From: Legionella maioricensis
Lineage (GTDB): Bacteria; Pseudomonadota; Gammaproteobacteria; Legionellales; Legionellaceae
Direction: 5' to 3'
NCBI RefSeq assembly: GCF_023618015.1
Contig: NZ_JAJKBJ010000015.1
Location: forward strand, 18,796-82,795
DNA length: 64,000 bases
Positions 52,794 through 62,032 of the stretch are shown here, one piece after another (position 1 is the stretch's first letter; every line of letters starts with the position of its first letter). The notes under the pieces were generated by a model. The model was given only the letters and a program-made list of their open reading frames with translations. It did no database searches and was not told the DNA's origin. The translations under genes were made by a program, and so were the position numbers.

Positions 52794-54461
52794 TTATACC
52801 TTTATTTTTTTTCCAACAGGGTTAATTTGTTGTTCATTAAGTAAGGAAATTTGGCGTAAATCGAGCCTGGCAATAATTCTCATCATGGTCGTGTTATTGA
52901 TCTTCCTTTGTTTTCTAAGCGAACGTAATTCTTGGTGCGCTCTTTCCAACGCAGCAAAGCGTAACTGTCTTTCGAGGGTTAAAGCCTTTATGCTTTCCAA
53001 TTTTTCTTTTTCAGGCCCAATATTCGATGCAATGAATTGATTAAACGTAGCCATCAGTTTATTGGCAACCTGCACGCAAAGAGCAGTGTCCTCCTCATTG
53101 GCGTCAGCGCATAAAATATTCATCTGTGTTTTAATCGCTTCAATTGCTGCTTGAGCCAAGGCAATAACCGCTTCATTTTCTTCATCATGAACCGTTTTTT
53201 TAATTAAGGTCTGCAAACCAGGGGTAATTAAAGGTAAAGCAATACTGCTAATTAATAGTGAGCAAAGAACAACTCCTACTACAAGAATAATCAAAAGGTT
53301 GCGAGCAGGAAAAGGAGTTCCTTCCTGCATCAGGGTCGGTAAAGACAAAATGGCAGCTAACGCAATAGCCCCTCGGACTCCACCTAAAGAAATTGCAGCA
53401 ACTATTTTTAAATTAGGCAAATGCCAGGAGGTATGACAACGCTTTGCAATTAAAGCCTCAAAAGGTAACGTTAAATAAATCCACGCGGTGCGTAGAATAA
53501 TTAAAGTAAGGGTAATAAGAACCACAATCCCCCCGCACTCTGTCAAACTGTAGCCAGTATCGCCGAGAAATTGGATCGCATTGGGTAAGTATAATCCTAG
53601 AAGGATAAAGATAATGCCATTTAAAATGATGTCCAACATGCCCCAAAAAAAATGTCCCTCAATCCGCATGGTGGCCATAGTTCTATCCAAAAAACCGGCT
53701 TTATCAATAGTAAACCCCGCTGAAACGGCGGCCAGGATCCCGGAAAACTCTAATTTTTCTGCAACAAAATAAACGGTAAAAGGCAGAAGCAATAACAATA
53801 AATTTTCAGTTGTTGTCTCCCGCCCCTCGTTACTGGTTAATCGCCCTAAAAGTGAGATAAAAACATAAGTTAGAATAACACCAACAGTTATACCGCCAAG
53901 GCCAACGAATAGAAGACTGAACACTGCACTTTTCAATGAAAAAACACCGGTGAGCATCGCAGCGACTGCTAATTTAAACGAAACCAGCCCCGATGCATCG
54001 TTTAGTAGCGCCTCTCCCTGTAGGATATGCATCATTCGCTCAGGCATCCTCAGTCTGGAAGTCATTGATTTTAACGCGACAGCATCGGTTGGAGAAAGGG
54101 CTGCGGCCAAAGCAAAAGCAGCCGGTAAAGGGACTATAGGAATTAACCAATGAACTAAATAACCTATCCCCGCTACCGTAAAAAAAACCAACCCTATCGA
54201 TAACATCACAATAGGTCTGGTATACAATAAAAATTCCCGTTTAGGAAAATGCCAGCTGTCGCTAAACAATAAAGGCGGGATAAATAACAACATAAAAAGT
54301 TCAGGATTAAATCCTACCTGAAAAGCAGGGAAAAAAACTGCCAATAGCATTCCCAAAGTAATTTGCACTATTGGAGTAGGCACAAACGATAAAAAACGGG
54401 TAATAACGCCTGATATCACCATTAAAAAGAGAAGAATTAAACAGACTAAAACACTTTCCAT
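52794..54461 (-). CDS. Na+/H+ antiporter, CPA1 (NhaP) family
   Basis: About 12 membrane helices with the CPA1 marks AAALSPTDAVALKSM, LLNDASGLVSFKL (ion-binding Asn-Asp) and GGVRGAIALAAI, then a cytosolic C-terminal region of about 130 residues with several helices. It exchanges Na+ (or K+) for H+ across the inner membrane for pH and salt balance. ATG 54461 (MESVLV) follows ggag at 11 bases; a GTG four codons upstream is less likely. Confidence 0.9.
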   Translation of the reverse strand: MESVLVCLILLFLMVISGVITRFLSFVPTPIVQITLGMLLAVFFPAFQVGFNPELFMLLFIPPLLFSDSWHFPKREFLLYTRPIVMLSIGLVFFTVAGIGYLVHWLIPIVPLPAAFALAAALSPTDAVALKSMTSRLRMPERMMHILQGEALLNDASGLVSFKLAVAAMLTGVFSLKSAVFSLLFVGLGGITVGVILTYVFISLLGRLTSNEGRETTTENLLLLLLPFTVYFVAEKLEFSGILAAVSAGFTIDKAGFLDRTMATMRIEGHFFWGMLDIILNGIIFILLGLYLPNAIQFLGDTGYSLTECGGIVVLITLTLIILRTAWIYLTLPFEALIAKRCHTSWHLPNLKIVAAISLGGVRGAIALAAILSLPTLMQEGTPFPARNLLIILVVGVVLCSLLISSIALPLITPGLQTLIKKTVHDEENEAVIALAQAAIEAIKTQMNILCADANEEDTALCVQVANKLMATFNQFIASNIGPEKEKLESIKALTLERQLRFAALERAHQELRSLRKQRKINNTTMMRIIARLDLRQISLLNEQQINPVGKKIKV

Positions 54462-54593
54462 AGCAATTATCACTCCATTGCAAAAACGACTTATTATTGA
54501 TACTAAAATAAATCATCGGCGATGCAAAGGATAGATTTCTTGAGGCATGCCTCATCCCGTTTGTGCGGAATGACGCCACTTAGCAATACTCTC

Positions 54594-55979
54594 TTATATT
54601 GGGTCCATTGATGGAACTAACTGCGGCTCATCATGCAGCTCATCAAGAGATGCTTGCCGCTCAAACTCTTTATAGGTTTGCGCAAATTTATTTTCTTCTT
54701 TATAAAATCCATGCAATTTACGTGCAGTGAATAAAGCACTTACAGCAAACAACCCCGCAGCTAAAGGTGGTGTCACCAATAAGGCGGCTACTGAAAGGGC
54801 CATAGCCAACATCCCTAGCAGCACATCACAGAAGAGAATGCTTTCATAAGCCTTAAGCAAGAAAGAATAATTCAGTTTATCCATGTTCATTGCCATGCGA
54901 GCCATGTCGAAGACCTGTTCTGTCCTTAACAACTTCTCGTTAAAAAAAGCAGGAATTTGATTCTCGTGAGCATTACTAAAGAGGAATGAAAGATTATGTA
55001 CTCGTTTAAGCTGTATCTTTAATTGATTAAGCTGTACCGTTAATTGGTACACATGTTCTTGATTCGACTCTAGTTCTTCTTCTATTTCACTTATTCTGTG
55101 GCGTAATAAGTCTTCCATAGAGTGAATGCGGAACATCACATCGGTTAACATACCATGTGTAGGATCCATTGGGTTCTCTTCCAATGCCTCATGTTCGGTA
55201 GCCTGAATAGAGGTTCCCCAAAATAAAGAATTAGTTCCCCACTCCCGATTATAATAAACGGTACCCGTACTTTCGGAGACAGTGGGTTGGGGCTTACCAG
55301 TACTGATTAAGCGTATTGGAGGTAAGGAAATTGCAGAGAAGCGAGGAAATGCCGTTGTTGCCCGGTTACTAATCAGTTGATTTCTTATTTCCTCGGGGAT
55401 AATTTGATTTCGCGTTAGCAATTCCAGAGAGTGGTCTTTACATGTATAAGACTCACTACTATCGAGTCCATTCATTGTCAGTTTCATGGTAAAATGGAAA
55501 GGCTTTAATCGAGGCATTCTTCCTTCAGTTGCCGCCTTTGCTTTCTCTGCGACATAGCGAGTATGACCATTGGGCTCAATACCTTGGCTGGATAACTCCA
55601 AATTGAGCTCATTAATCACTTCTTCTTCCGTTTTCATCATTTGTTGATAATCATCACGTATCTTGGCAAATTGCTCAGGAGTGACCGGAAAACTAATACC
55701 ATGTAACCCATTTCCATCAAGATGACGCATCGCTTCTTGTCTTAAAATTCCATGTCCATCTTGTAAATCAACTTTGAAACCAAGAGCCTGTTTTAAGCCT
55801 TTCAAAAAAGGATTGGTCGTTGTACTGGGTTGACTGTAAAACCCTACGCTGTCCATTACTTCAACAGGAGATGCTTCATTCTCTTGTTGGGAAAAAATCA
55901 GACAGGAATGACCAAACGGATTGGCGCCTGCCTCAGTATCCATGACACAGTAAGTTACATAATATTTTGGAAAACTCAT
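54594..55979 (-). CDS. Effector-like protein with His/Cys motifs and C-terminal membrane hairpin, 461 aa
   Basis: No family named. Residues 21-29 read PFGHSCLIF (His24) and 177-186 read SYTCKDHSLE (Cys180), the same GH...C order as in the protein at 7640-9082, so a permuted papain-like hydrolase core in the first 190 residues is plausible. A coiled-coil region follows (EEELESNQEHVYQLT), then two adjacent hydrophobic helices near 385-430 (LLGMLAMALSVAALLV, LAAGLFAVSALF). No signal peptide. No strict PmrA-like box is present. Confidence 0.7.
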   Translation of the reverse strand: MSFPKYYVTYCVMDTEAGANPFGHSCLIFSQQENEASPVEVMDSVGFYSQPSTTTNPFLKGLKQALGFKVDLQDGHGILRQEAMRHLDGNGLHGISFPVTPEQFAKIRDDYQQMMKTEEEVINELNLELSSQGIEPNGHTRYVAEKAKAATEGRMPRLKPFHFTMKLTMNGLDSSESYTCKDHSLELLTRNQIIPEEIRNQLISNRATTAFPRFSAISLPPIRLISTGKPQPTVSESTGTVYYNREWGTNSLFWGTSIQATEHEALEENPMDPTHGMLTDVMFRIHSMEDLLRHRISEIEEELESNQEHVYQLTVQLNQLKIQLKRVHNLSFLFSNAHENQIPAFFNEKLLRTEQVFDMARMAMNMDKLNYSFLLKAYESILFCDVLLGMLAMALSVAALLVTPPLAAGLFAVSALFTARKLHGFYKEENKFAQTYKEFERQASLDELHDEPQLVPSMDPI

Positions 55980-56205
55980 ACCTACCTCATTTTTTTACTG
56001 CCCATGTTTACAACAGCGTGTGACAAACAATGACTAATGTGCAGCATTATAAGACAATATTATGTCCTTATACAACCGATTAATGAAAATGAGGGGAGAT
56101 TAAAAAACAAGACAGAATGTAAAAAATTGAGTTAGATTACTCGCAACAATCTCTTTTATATTTAGTACCGCAATTAATGATACTTCGAGTAATAGAATCC
56201 ACTGG

Positions 56206-57258
56206 CTAAAGGCGCAATGCCAAATCCCATCGATGTCCATCTACTGTATAAATCTGCAATTGATAGGATCCTGACAGGAGCTTATTTTCCGCTGAAACGG
56301 GTAAATAAATCTCTGCTTTTGCACTCTCAGGAGCAACCAGACCGTACATCCCAACCTTAACTTGATTGTATGCATATACATTATGAATGGCTGTCTGCGG
56401 TAGGGTACGAAGTTGGGACGCAGCCCAAGACTCAACAATATTTTGGGCAGTATCAAGCAATTCAATACGCATTATATAGATAGGAACCACGCTAGGCCCC
56501 CCATCTACATACATTTTAAAACGCACCGAACCCTTTGCGTCTAATTGCCCATCACTTAAAGAAAGATGAAACACGTCTGGGTTCACTGGGCCGGCATGAT
56601 AAGGAGAAAAAACGGACCCGCGATAATAGTCATAGGTTCCTACGGTAAAAAGGACGGTGAAGATAAAACATCCGAGTGCCGCTCGTTGTATTGTCCTCAA
56701 AGTCCATGGACCGCTTCCCAAAAGCAAAAACCAACGTTTGTGTAACAACCCAGGGTAACGCTGCGTCATCCAACTATCGAGAGAATAAACCGATCCCCCG
56801 GTTAAGAATAAAGTCAGCCCCATAGACAAATTGGAAACTGCCATAGTCCATTCATCCAAACAGGTTGCCCCCTGCCAACCAAACAAGATCATCAAAACCA
56901 CACTGATTAATACGGTTACCATTGCGGCTGCACGAGTAAAAAATCCAAAAATCAATCCCAAACCGCTTAGCAACTCCACTGCACTGAATACAATAATTGC
57001 GATATACAATAAGATAAAATGCTGCAACAAAAAACTAACTAAATGCCCTACATCAAACAACATTCCTGGCATGGTACTTTGTAATTTATTAGCCATCCAT
57101 TGTGGTGCATAAGGATCAAGCTTTTGCGGATCATAAATAAAACGTCTTGATCCACCCCCCCAAAAAATCCATCCTTGTACAAATCGAATGCATAGGATCC
57201 CCCATCCAAGGATTTGCCAATTTAATAAATCAGAAGAATGAGTTTTATGATTTCGCAT
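56206..57258 (-). CDS. doxD: DoxD/DoxA fusion, thiosulfate:quinone oxidoreductase-like
   Basis: The N-terminal half is a DoxX-type four-helix membrane domain (GILCIRFVQGWIFWGGG, IVFSAVELLSGLGLIFG, VLISVVLMILFGWQG). The C-terminal half, after a short membrane segment, is an exported beta domain (VDGGPSVVPIYIMRIELLD, AKAEIYLPVSAENKLL) that corresponds to DoxA of archaeal TQO. Fused DoxDA occurs in some bacteria. It would pass electrons from thiosulfate or another sulfur donor to quinone. The ATG at 57258 is preferred over a TTG nine codons up. Confidence 0.8.
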   Translation of the reverse strand: MRNHKTHSSDLLNWQILGWGILCIRFVQGWIFWGGGSRRFIYDPQKLDPYAPQWMANKLQSTMPGMLFDVGHLVSFLLQHFILLYIAIIVFSAVELLSGLGLIFGFFTRAAAMVTVLISVVLMILFGWQGATCLDEWTMAVSNLSMGLTLFLTGGSVYSLDSWMTQRYPGLLHKRWFLLLGSGPWTLRTIQRAALGCFIFTVLFTVGTYDYYRGSVFSPYHAGPVNPDVFHLSLSDGQLDAKGSVRFKMYVDGGPSVVPIYIMRIELLDTAQNIVESWAASQLRTLPQTAIHNVYAYNQVKVGMYGLVAPESAKAEIYLPVSAENKLLSGSYQLQIYTVDGHRWDLALRL

Positions 57259-57451
57259 TGTCTGTCTGTAATGAAGAGGTCTCAATATTATGATGCCCTA
57301 ATCAGAAAAAAAAGGTAAGTATTGGATGAAAACCACACGCACCTACCCTATTAAACCCTATAAAGAATCAATTTTGCAGTTAACTTCTCTTCTTTGACAA
57401 AGAACAGAAAATGCTCTATTTATTTACAATGAGAACAAAATAGAGCTTAAT

Positions 57452-58948
57452 GTGACATTTCATTCGCGCTTTTTTGTGCCAACCATTGATTTGAAAGAAA
57501 AAATCAAGGAAAAAGCAACGCTTCAACAAGCGGATTTCACCATTTTATCCCATTTGATCTCTCAGGATCTTGAGCAGGATTTAATTCTTTTACAAAAATG
57601 CATCACTGCATTTCCTAAAGAATTCGTGAGGAATTTAGTTTGTATTCATCCTAAAAGACTCATTGAACACGAGATTCTCGCCCAATTACAGGCAAATATA
57701 AAATTGGATAAATCGGTTGACGATGAGGCAGACAGCTTTGGTTATGCCTTCAATCTGGTTCAAGAGCATCTTGTCTCTGAGCAGGAGCTTCTCGAAGAAA
57801 GTTGTTTACACTTATACGATGATACAAAAGAGGCGGTTTATAATTTTTTTGTTGCGTTAGTTGAGGAAGAAGAATTCGCAGAAATCACTTTATCATCCAA
57901 AGAAATGCTGCAATTAACTCAATTCTATAAAGAGCTTTCAGTAAAAGAACCTTGGAAAAGTAATACCGAATTACTTCAGGAAATTTGTATACAACGAGGA
58001 ATGGCTCTCATTTATACCCAGCGAGCGCAGGAAATCATCGGAAAGACTGTTAAAAAACATATAGATGAGCTTTGTGAGGGGAAATTACAAAAACTAGACC
58101 CTGTTGACAAAAAAGATGGGGTAGCGATTTTCACTACCGGGGGTGTTGCCTCCGGAAAAGGAAGCTGCTTGCAAAATATAGCAGACTCTTTAAATGAGCG
58201 CCTCCCTAAGGCGATTCAATGGAATGAAATAGTTCACCATAATGCTGATAGACTTAAACCCTTCCTGTTAGACCCCAAAAAAGATCCGCTGAAATATTCT
58301 CAATTTACTTATGAAGAAGCATTGCTGATCAAAGAAAGAATAATGAAGATTATTGAACAACAGGGCACACAATCAGGGCATTATCCCCATTTCTTACATG
58401 ATCAAACAAAACTGAAAGCAGATGAACTTAAAGAGGCCAGTAAACGATATGGAGAAATAATTATCACTGCTGTATCGACTGATGCTGCCTCAGCCATAGA
58501 ACGGGCTTTTTCACGTGGAGAGAAAACAACAAGATATGAACATACCGAAGGTCTTTTAGGATCTCATCAAGCAGTTCCTGGAGAATTGATAAAATCTTTA
58601 GCGCATGAAGAATTAATTGGCCAAGGAACTATTAGCGTGGCTATGTATGATAATAACAGCCCTTCCAGAATATTAAATATGTTTGCTTCCATTGATATGC
58701 AAAAAAAAGAAATTATCATTTATGATAATGTGGCCATGCAAAACTGGATTAAAAAGGAAAATATTAATCCTAAAGCCCAATCAGAAGAGGAACTGTACGT
58801 CAATAAGCCTGTACGAAAAACTGAGGAATATTTTACCCCATTGCTTGAAAAAGGCTTTGCCCTTAAACTTGAAGTAGCGTCAGAGAAAGAAGAGGTGATA
58901 GATGAAGTAATTGGTACGCCACCACCAAGTAATCCCATGAGCGTTTAA
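57452..58948 (+). CDS. Zeta-toxin-like kinase domain protein, candidate effector, 498 aa
   Basis: The second half reads as a P-loop kinase of the zeta-toxin type: FTTGGVASGKGSCLQNIA (Walker A variant GVASGKGS, about residues 229-237), HHNADRLKPFL (Asp likely the catalytic base, as in the zeta D-x-(D/E)-x-F/R region), and ITAVSTDAASAIERAF. Zeta kinases phosphorylate UDP-GlcNAc. The first 200 residues are helical and unrecognised. An acidic segment near the tail (SEKEEVIDEV) resembles the E-block signal. The start is GTG. Two small frames follow closely and may be partners. Confidence 0.75.
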   Translation: MTFHSRFFVPTIDLKEKIKEKATLQQADFTILSHLISQDLEQDLILLQKCITAFPKEFVRNLVCIHPKRLIEHEILAQLQANIKLDKSVDDEADSFGYAFNLVQEHLVSEQELLEESCLHLYDDTKEAVYNFFVALVEEEEFAEITLSSKEMLQLTQFYKELSVKEPWKSNTELLQEICIQRGMALIYTQRAQEIIGKTVKKHIDELCEGKLQKLDPVDKKDGVAIFTTGGVASGKGSCLQNIADSLNERLPKAIQWNEIVHHNADRLKPFLLDPKKDPLKYSQFTYEEALLIKERIMKIIEQQGTQSGHYPHFLHDQTKLKADELKEASKRYGEIIITAVSTDAASAIERAFSRGEKTTRYEHTEGLLGSHQAVPGELIKSLAHEELIGQGTISVAMYDNNSPSRILNMFASIDMQKKEIIIYDNVAMQNWIKKENINPKAQSEEELYVNKPVRKTEEYFTPLLEKGFALKLEVASEKEEVIDEVIGTPPPSNPMSV

Positions 58949-58963
58949 AGGAGTGAATTCATA

Positions 58964-59173
58964 ATGAAAAACTTACCCCCCTCCAACAGGCCACAAGCGA
59001 AAAAGAAATGGTCCTTTATAGAAACGTCTCAAAAAAATATTAAGAACCAAGAAAAAAAACCATCTTCTACAGAAAATGATAACGAGAGAATAAATCAGGC
59101 TGATAATTTAAGCGAAGGAGAGCCTGAGTCAAAAGACCTTTGGGAAAATATTAGTTCTCCTAAAAAACTATAA
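58964..59173 (+). CDS. Small charged protein downstream of the zeta-like kinase, 69 aa
   Basis: A hydrophilic, Lys/Glu/Asn/Ser-rich protein (KNIKNQEKKPSS, NLSEGEPESKDLW) likely disordered. It starts 15 bp after the kinase stop with an aaggag site 9 bases before the ATG, so it is very likely cotranslated from the same message. Possible roles are an antidote, chaperone or accessory tail; none is shown by sequence. Confidence 0.6.
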   Translation: MKNLPPSNRPQAKKKWSFIETSQKNIKNQEKKPSSTENDNERINQADNLSEGEPESKDLWENISSPKKL

Positions 59174-59274
59174 TGAAACACGATTCAAATAGCCCGCAGG
59201 AAGCAGTGCTGCTCCCATGCTCTAATCTTTCTGCTTTAACGGGTGAGGATTCTTATCACTTGAGTGAAGAGTGA
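59173..59274 (+). CDS. Possible 33-aa frame coupled by TAATG
   Basis: The ATG begins at the last base of the previous stop (taATG at 59171-59175). The product, MKHDSNSPQEAVLLP then ending GEDSYHLSEE, is acidic. The stop-start overlap suggests translational coupling, but the length is short enough for chance. Confidence 0.3.
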   Translation: MKHDSNSPQEAVLLPCSNLSALTGEDSYHLSEE

Positions 59275-59280
59275 CCTAAT

Positions 59281-60426
59281 TTATTCATTCCCAAGCCCCC
59301 TAAAACGGGATAGTTCCTCACGTGCGCCTTCTATTTTAGACAACACACCGTCTATGCCTTTCTCTGAAGCCTCCAAAAGTAACGTCGATATATCGGCCTT
59401 TTTTAACAAAAGAATATTTTGGGCGACCTCTCTTTGGACAGCAGCCTTCTCTCGTGATTCGATCTGCTCTACTCTGCTGAGAAAATCCTGAGTTTCATGA
59501 TTTAAATTAATGCATTTTATGCCTTGTTGAATAAGACTAGGGATCATCATCGTTAGTGTCTTATATTTCATCGCGTCTTTATAATCTGAATCAGCTGTTG
59601 TCTTTCCACAACTTCGTAATAATGCCAATAAATTATTCGCAGTCAGACTAATGTCTTCTTCAATAAATGTTACAACGATTGCATCGATATCGTTACATAA
59701 AGTAGTAATGCCCTTTAAAATAGCAATATTTTCAGGTTTGTTAAAATCAGCCCACTTCATAAAACTTCCCATCTGGTTATGGATGGTATTGTGAACGTTC
59801 TCTATCCATTTTAACTCATAAGCGTCAATTTCCTTCTGAGCACCTGTTTCATCAATGGTTAATAATACCTTACTATGAGGTCGCTGATGCTCCCTACCCA
59901 CTCCCTTTATAGAAGTTTCTCTCTGAGAAATATTGATGCTATTGTCATCCTGATTTTTGCTATATCGTTCATGTACCACATTTTTATTTGCAACTACATC
60001 AATAAATAGTCCATAGTCACTAAAAAGTTTTTTTTGCAATTTTTTAGCGAAACCGACTCCTTCACATACGCACATCACCAGAGTCAGACGTGGTTTCACA
60101 TGGGGATCTTTAAAAACAAGGCTTTCCAATGCCCGTCCAAAATAAGCGGCTACCTCATTTAAATCATATACGGTAACGTCTCCTGAACGTTTATTCAGTA
60201 CCCGGTTATCTAATTCTTCTCTTCCATGCGCTGAGAAATATACTTTAGAACGGTTGGTAATATTTCTAGGAAATTGGCTAGGATCAGTTAACTCTTGAAG
60301 TTTTTGTCCATCCAATATTTTTATAAGTTCGACAGGGCTATCATGGACCTGAAGAGAATCAACGGTAGCGATTACTTGATCTTGCGTCAGATTGATATAA
60401 ACGATTTTATCGTACTTAGCATACAC
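59281..60426 (-). CDS. Candidate caspase-like (clan CD) cysteine peptidase, effector-like, 381 aa
   Basis: No family named, but the order of motifs suits clan CD: a strand ending in His-Gly (KVYFSAHGREEL, His67-Gly68), a helix, then a hydrophobic strand ending in Cys (LTLVMCVCEGVGFA, Cys119 and Cys121), followed by another helix-strand (YGLFIDVVANKN). This is the arrangement in clostripain-type peptidases and RTX toxin self-cleaving domains. After 200 the chain is helical. No signal peptide. Upstream, a 9-bp direct repeat lies in the shared divergent promoter region. Confidence 0.7.
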   Translation of the reverse strand: MYAKYDKIVYINLTQDQVIATVDSLQVHDSPVELIKILDGQKLQELTDPSQFPRNITNRSKVYFSAHGREELDNRVLNKRSGDVTVYDLNEVAAYFGRALESLVFKDPHVKPRLTLVMCVCEGVGFAKKLQKKLFSDYGLFIDVVANKNVVHERYSKNQDDNSINISQRETSIKGVGREHQRPHSKVLLTIDETGAQKEIDAYELKWIENVHNTIHNQMGSFMKWADFNKPENIAILKGITTLCNDIDAIVVTFIEEDISLTANNLLALLRSCGKTTADSDYKDAMKYKTLTMMIPSLIQQGIKCINLNHETQDFLSRVEQIESREKAAVQREVAQNILLLKKADISTLLLEASEKGIDGVLSKIEGAREELSRFRGLGNE

Positions 60427-60507
60427 GGAATAACTCCATTTATTGCCTCTAACTGTAGTATAGTACTTTTCCTCTAAACTCGGGTTTTCAGCTAATCAAA
60501 GAGTCTC

Positions 60508-60537
60508 AACGCTTAAATTAATTAATTGAACGCTTAA
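60508..60537. promoter_or_regulatory. Direct 9-bp repeat in a divergent promoter region
   Basis: aacgcttaa occurs at 60508-60516 and 60529-60537, start to start 21 bp, that is two helical turns, with attaattaatt between. It lies between the caspase-like gene (minus) and the Bcr-type exporter gene (plus), a typical place for a dimeric regulator. Confidence 0.4.
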
Positions 60538-60620
60538 CTCACCTCGAGTAAAATCCCCCCATGAAATTTAGAGCAGTAGTAATCTTATTATCTAATTCAA
60601 GCTAAGGACGATGATATATC

Positions 60621-61832
60621 ATGAAAAAATATCAGGATTTTCCTCTTCTAGTAATGGTGGCCCTGATGTTTACAACCATCTGTATGGAAACAGATATTTA
60701 TGTTCCAGCTTTCCCTGATATGAAACTCTTTTTCGCCACCACAGCGGAAGCAATCCAAAAGATTTTAAGTGTTAATTTTGTAGGAATATGTTTGGGAAGC
60801 CTCTTGTTAGGACCTTTATCTGACTCTTTTGGAAGAAAAAGAGTACTCCAGGCAGGGCTAGTTCTTTTTACTCTGGCAAGCTGGGGATGCCTTCTTATTA
60901 AAAACTTTGAGCTGTTTTTATTATGTAGATTTATTCAAGGCATAGGTGCTGCTGCACCAATGGTCATTTCTTTTGCCATCATTTTAGAAAAATACGAACC
61001 CAAAAAAGTAGCTCAACTATGTGGCGGCCTCAACCTTTTTATTACTGGAGTTATGGCTGTGGCCCCCATTCTCGGCTCCTATTTAAATATTTATTTCGGG
61101 TGGCAAGCCAATTTCCTGCTTATTGCCGTTCTTGCAACTTGTTCTTTTTTAGGCAGTTTATTGTTTATTCCTGAAACGCTTCTCCCCCAAAACCGCACTC
61201 CATTTTCCTTGCCAATGATGGTTAAAAATTATGGGATCGTTTCAAGCAGTTTCCCTTTTATGGCCGCTTCCTTTATCTGTTATCTGCTGTTTTCAGGTCT
61301 TGTAGTATTTGTTGCAAACCTGTCATTAATCTTTGTTGATTACCTTGGCATGCCCAAAGCAAGTTATGGCTTTTATCAAGCCTCAGCTCCTGCTGCCTTT
61401 GCTTTATTTTCTTTGCTCAGCATTTGGATTATTGAGTATTTCGGCACAGAAAAAACAAAATATGCAGGGCTAATTACCGCATTATTGGGTGCTCTGTTCA
61501 TCCTGTTTACTGCCTCTATTCAACCTAACCCTTTATTGATTTGTATCGCCATGGTCCTGTTTACCGCGGGCGTCACCCTTGCCGCGCCCATCTATGGGAT
61601 GGAAGCTGCAAATGTATATCCTGAAATGCGCGGTATTGCTACAGGAATGAGCAACGCCCTGCGTCATGTGATTGTCGCAGGCATCGTTGCTTTAGGAAGT
61701 TACGCCTTTGACGGCTCCATTAAACCTGTGGCCATACTAATCTTTGCGTCAACAGCAATTACAGTATCATTGGCATTAGCTTTAATTAGACGAAATAAAC
61801 CAGCCAACGTGGCCAGTATCAGCGCGGCATAA
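60621..61832 (+). CDS. bcr: MFS multidrug exporter, Bcr/CflA type
   Basis: A 12-helix drug:H+ antiporter of 403 residues. TDIYVPAFPDMK in the first helix-loop is the family mark, followed by LGPLSDSFGRKRVL (loop 2-3) and FIQGIGAAAPMVISFAI (antiporter motif C region). Exports drugs, or Cys/sulfonamide-like compounds in E. coli. The aagga site is 13 bases before the ATG. Confidence 0.9.
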   Translation: MKKYQDFPLLVMVALMFTTICMETDIYVPAFPDMKLFFATTAEAIQKILSVNFVGICLGSLLLGPLSDSFGRKRVLQAGLVLFTLASWGCLLIKNFELFLLCRFIQGIGAAAPMVISFAIILEKYEPKKVAQLCGGLNLFITGVMAVAPILGSYLNIYFGWQANFLLIAVLATCSFLGSLLFIPETLLPQNRTPFSLPMMVKNYGIVSSSFPFMAASFICYLLFSGLVVFVANLSLIFVDYLGMPKASYGFYQASAPAAFALFSLLSIWIIEYFGTEKTKYAGLITALLGALFILFTASIQPNPLLICIAMVLFTAGVTLAAPIYGMEAANVYPEMRGIATGMSNALRHVIVAGIVALGSYAFDGSIKPVAILIFASTAITVSLALALIRRNKPANVASISAA

Positions 61833-61978
61833 TACTTGAAGCCAAGTTTTAAGCTCAAATTATCTCGACCATCAAGCATAAGCTGGGCAGTAAAGCCTGA
61901 GAGATCGTCAGTTTTTGGTATCATCCCCTAGCCCACCGAAGAAGTCGGAGACATTGCCATTAAATTAAGCCTTTGTAG

Positions 61979-62006
61979 CCTGGATTAGCGCGCAGCGTAA
62001 TCCAGG
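61979..62006. repeat. Inverted repeat between convergent genes
   Basis: cctggatta (61979-61987) and taatccagg (61998-62006) around gcgcgcagcg. It is a short, common intergenic palindrome and may end transcription of the convergent Bcr-type and 383-aa genes. Confidence 0.5.
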
Positions 62007-62032
62007 ATTTCGGTGCCAGATAACAAGGGATT

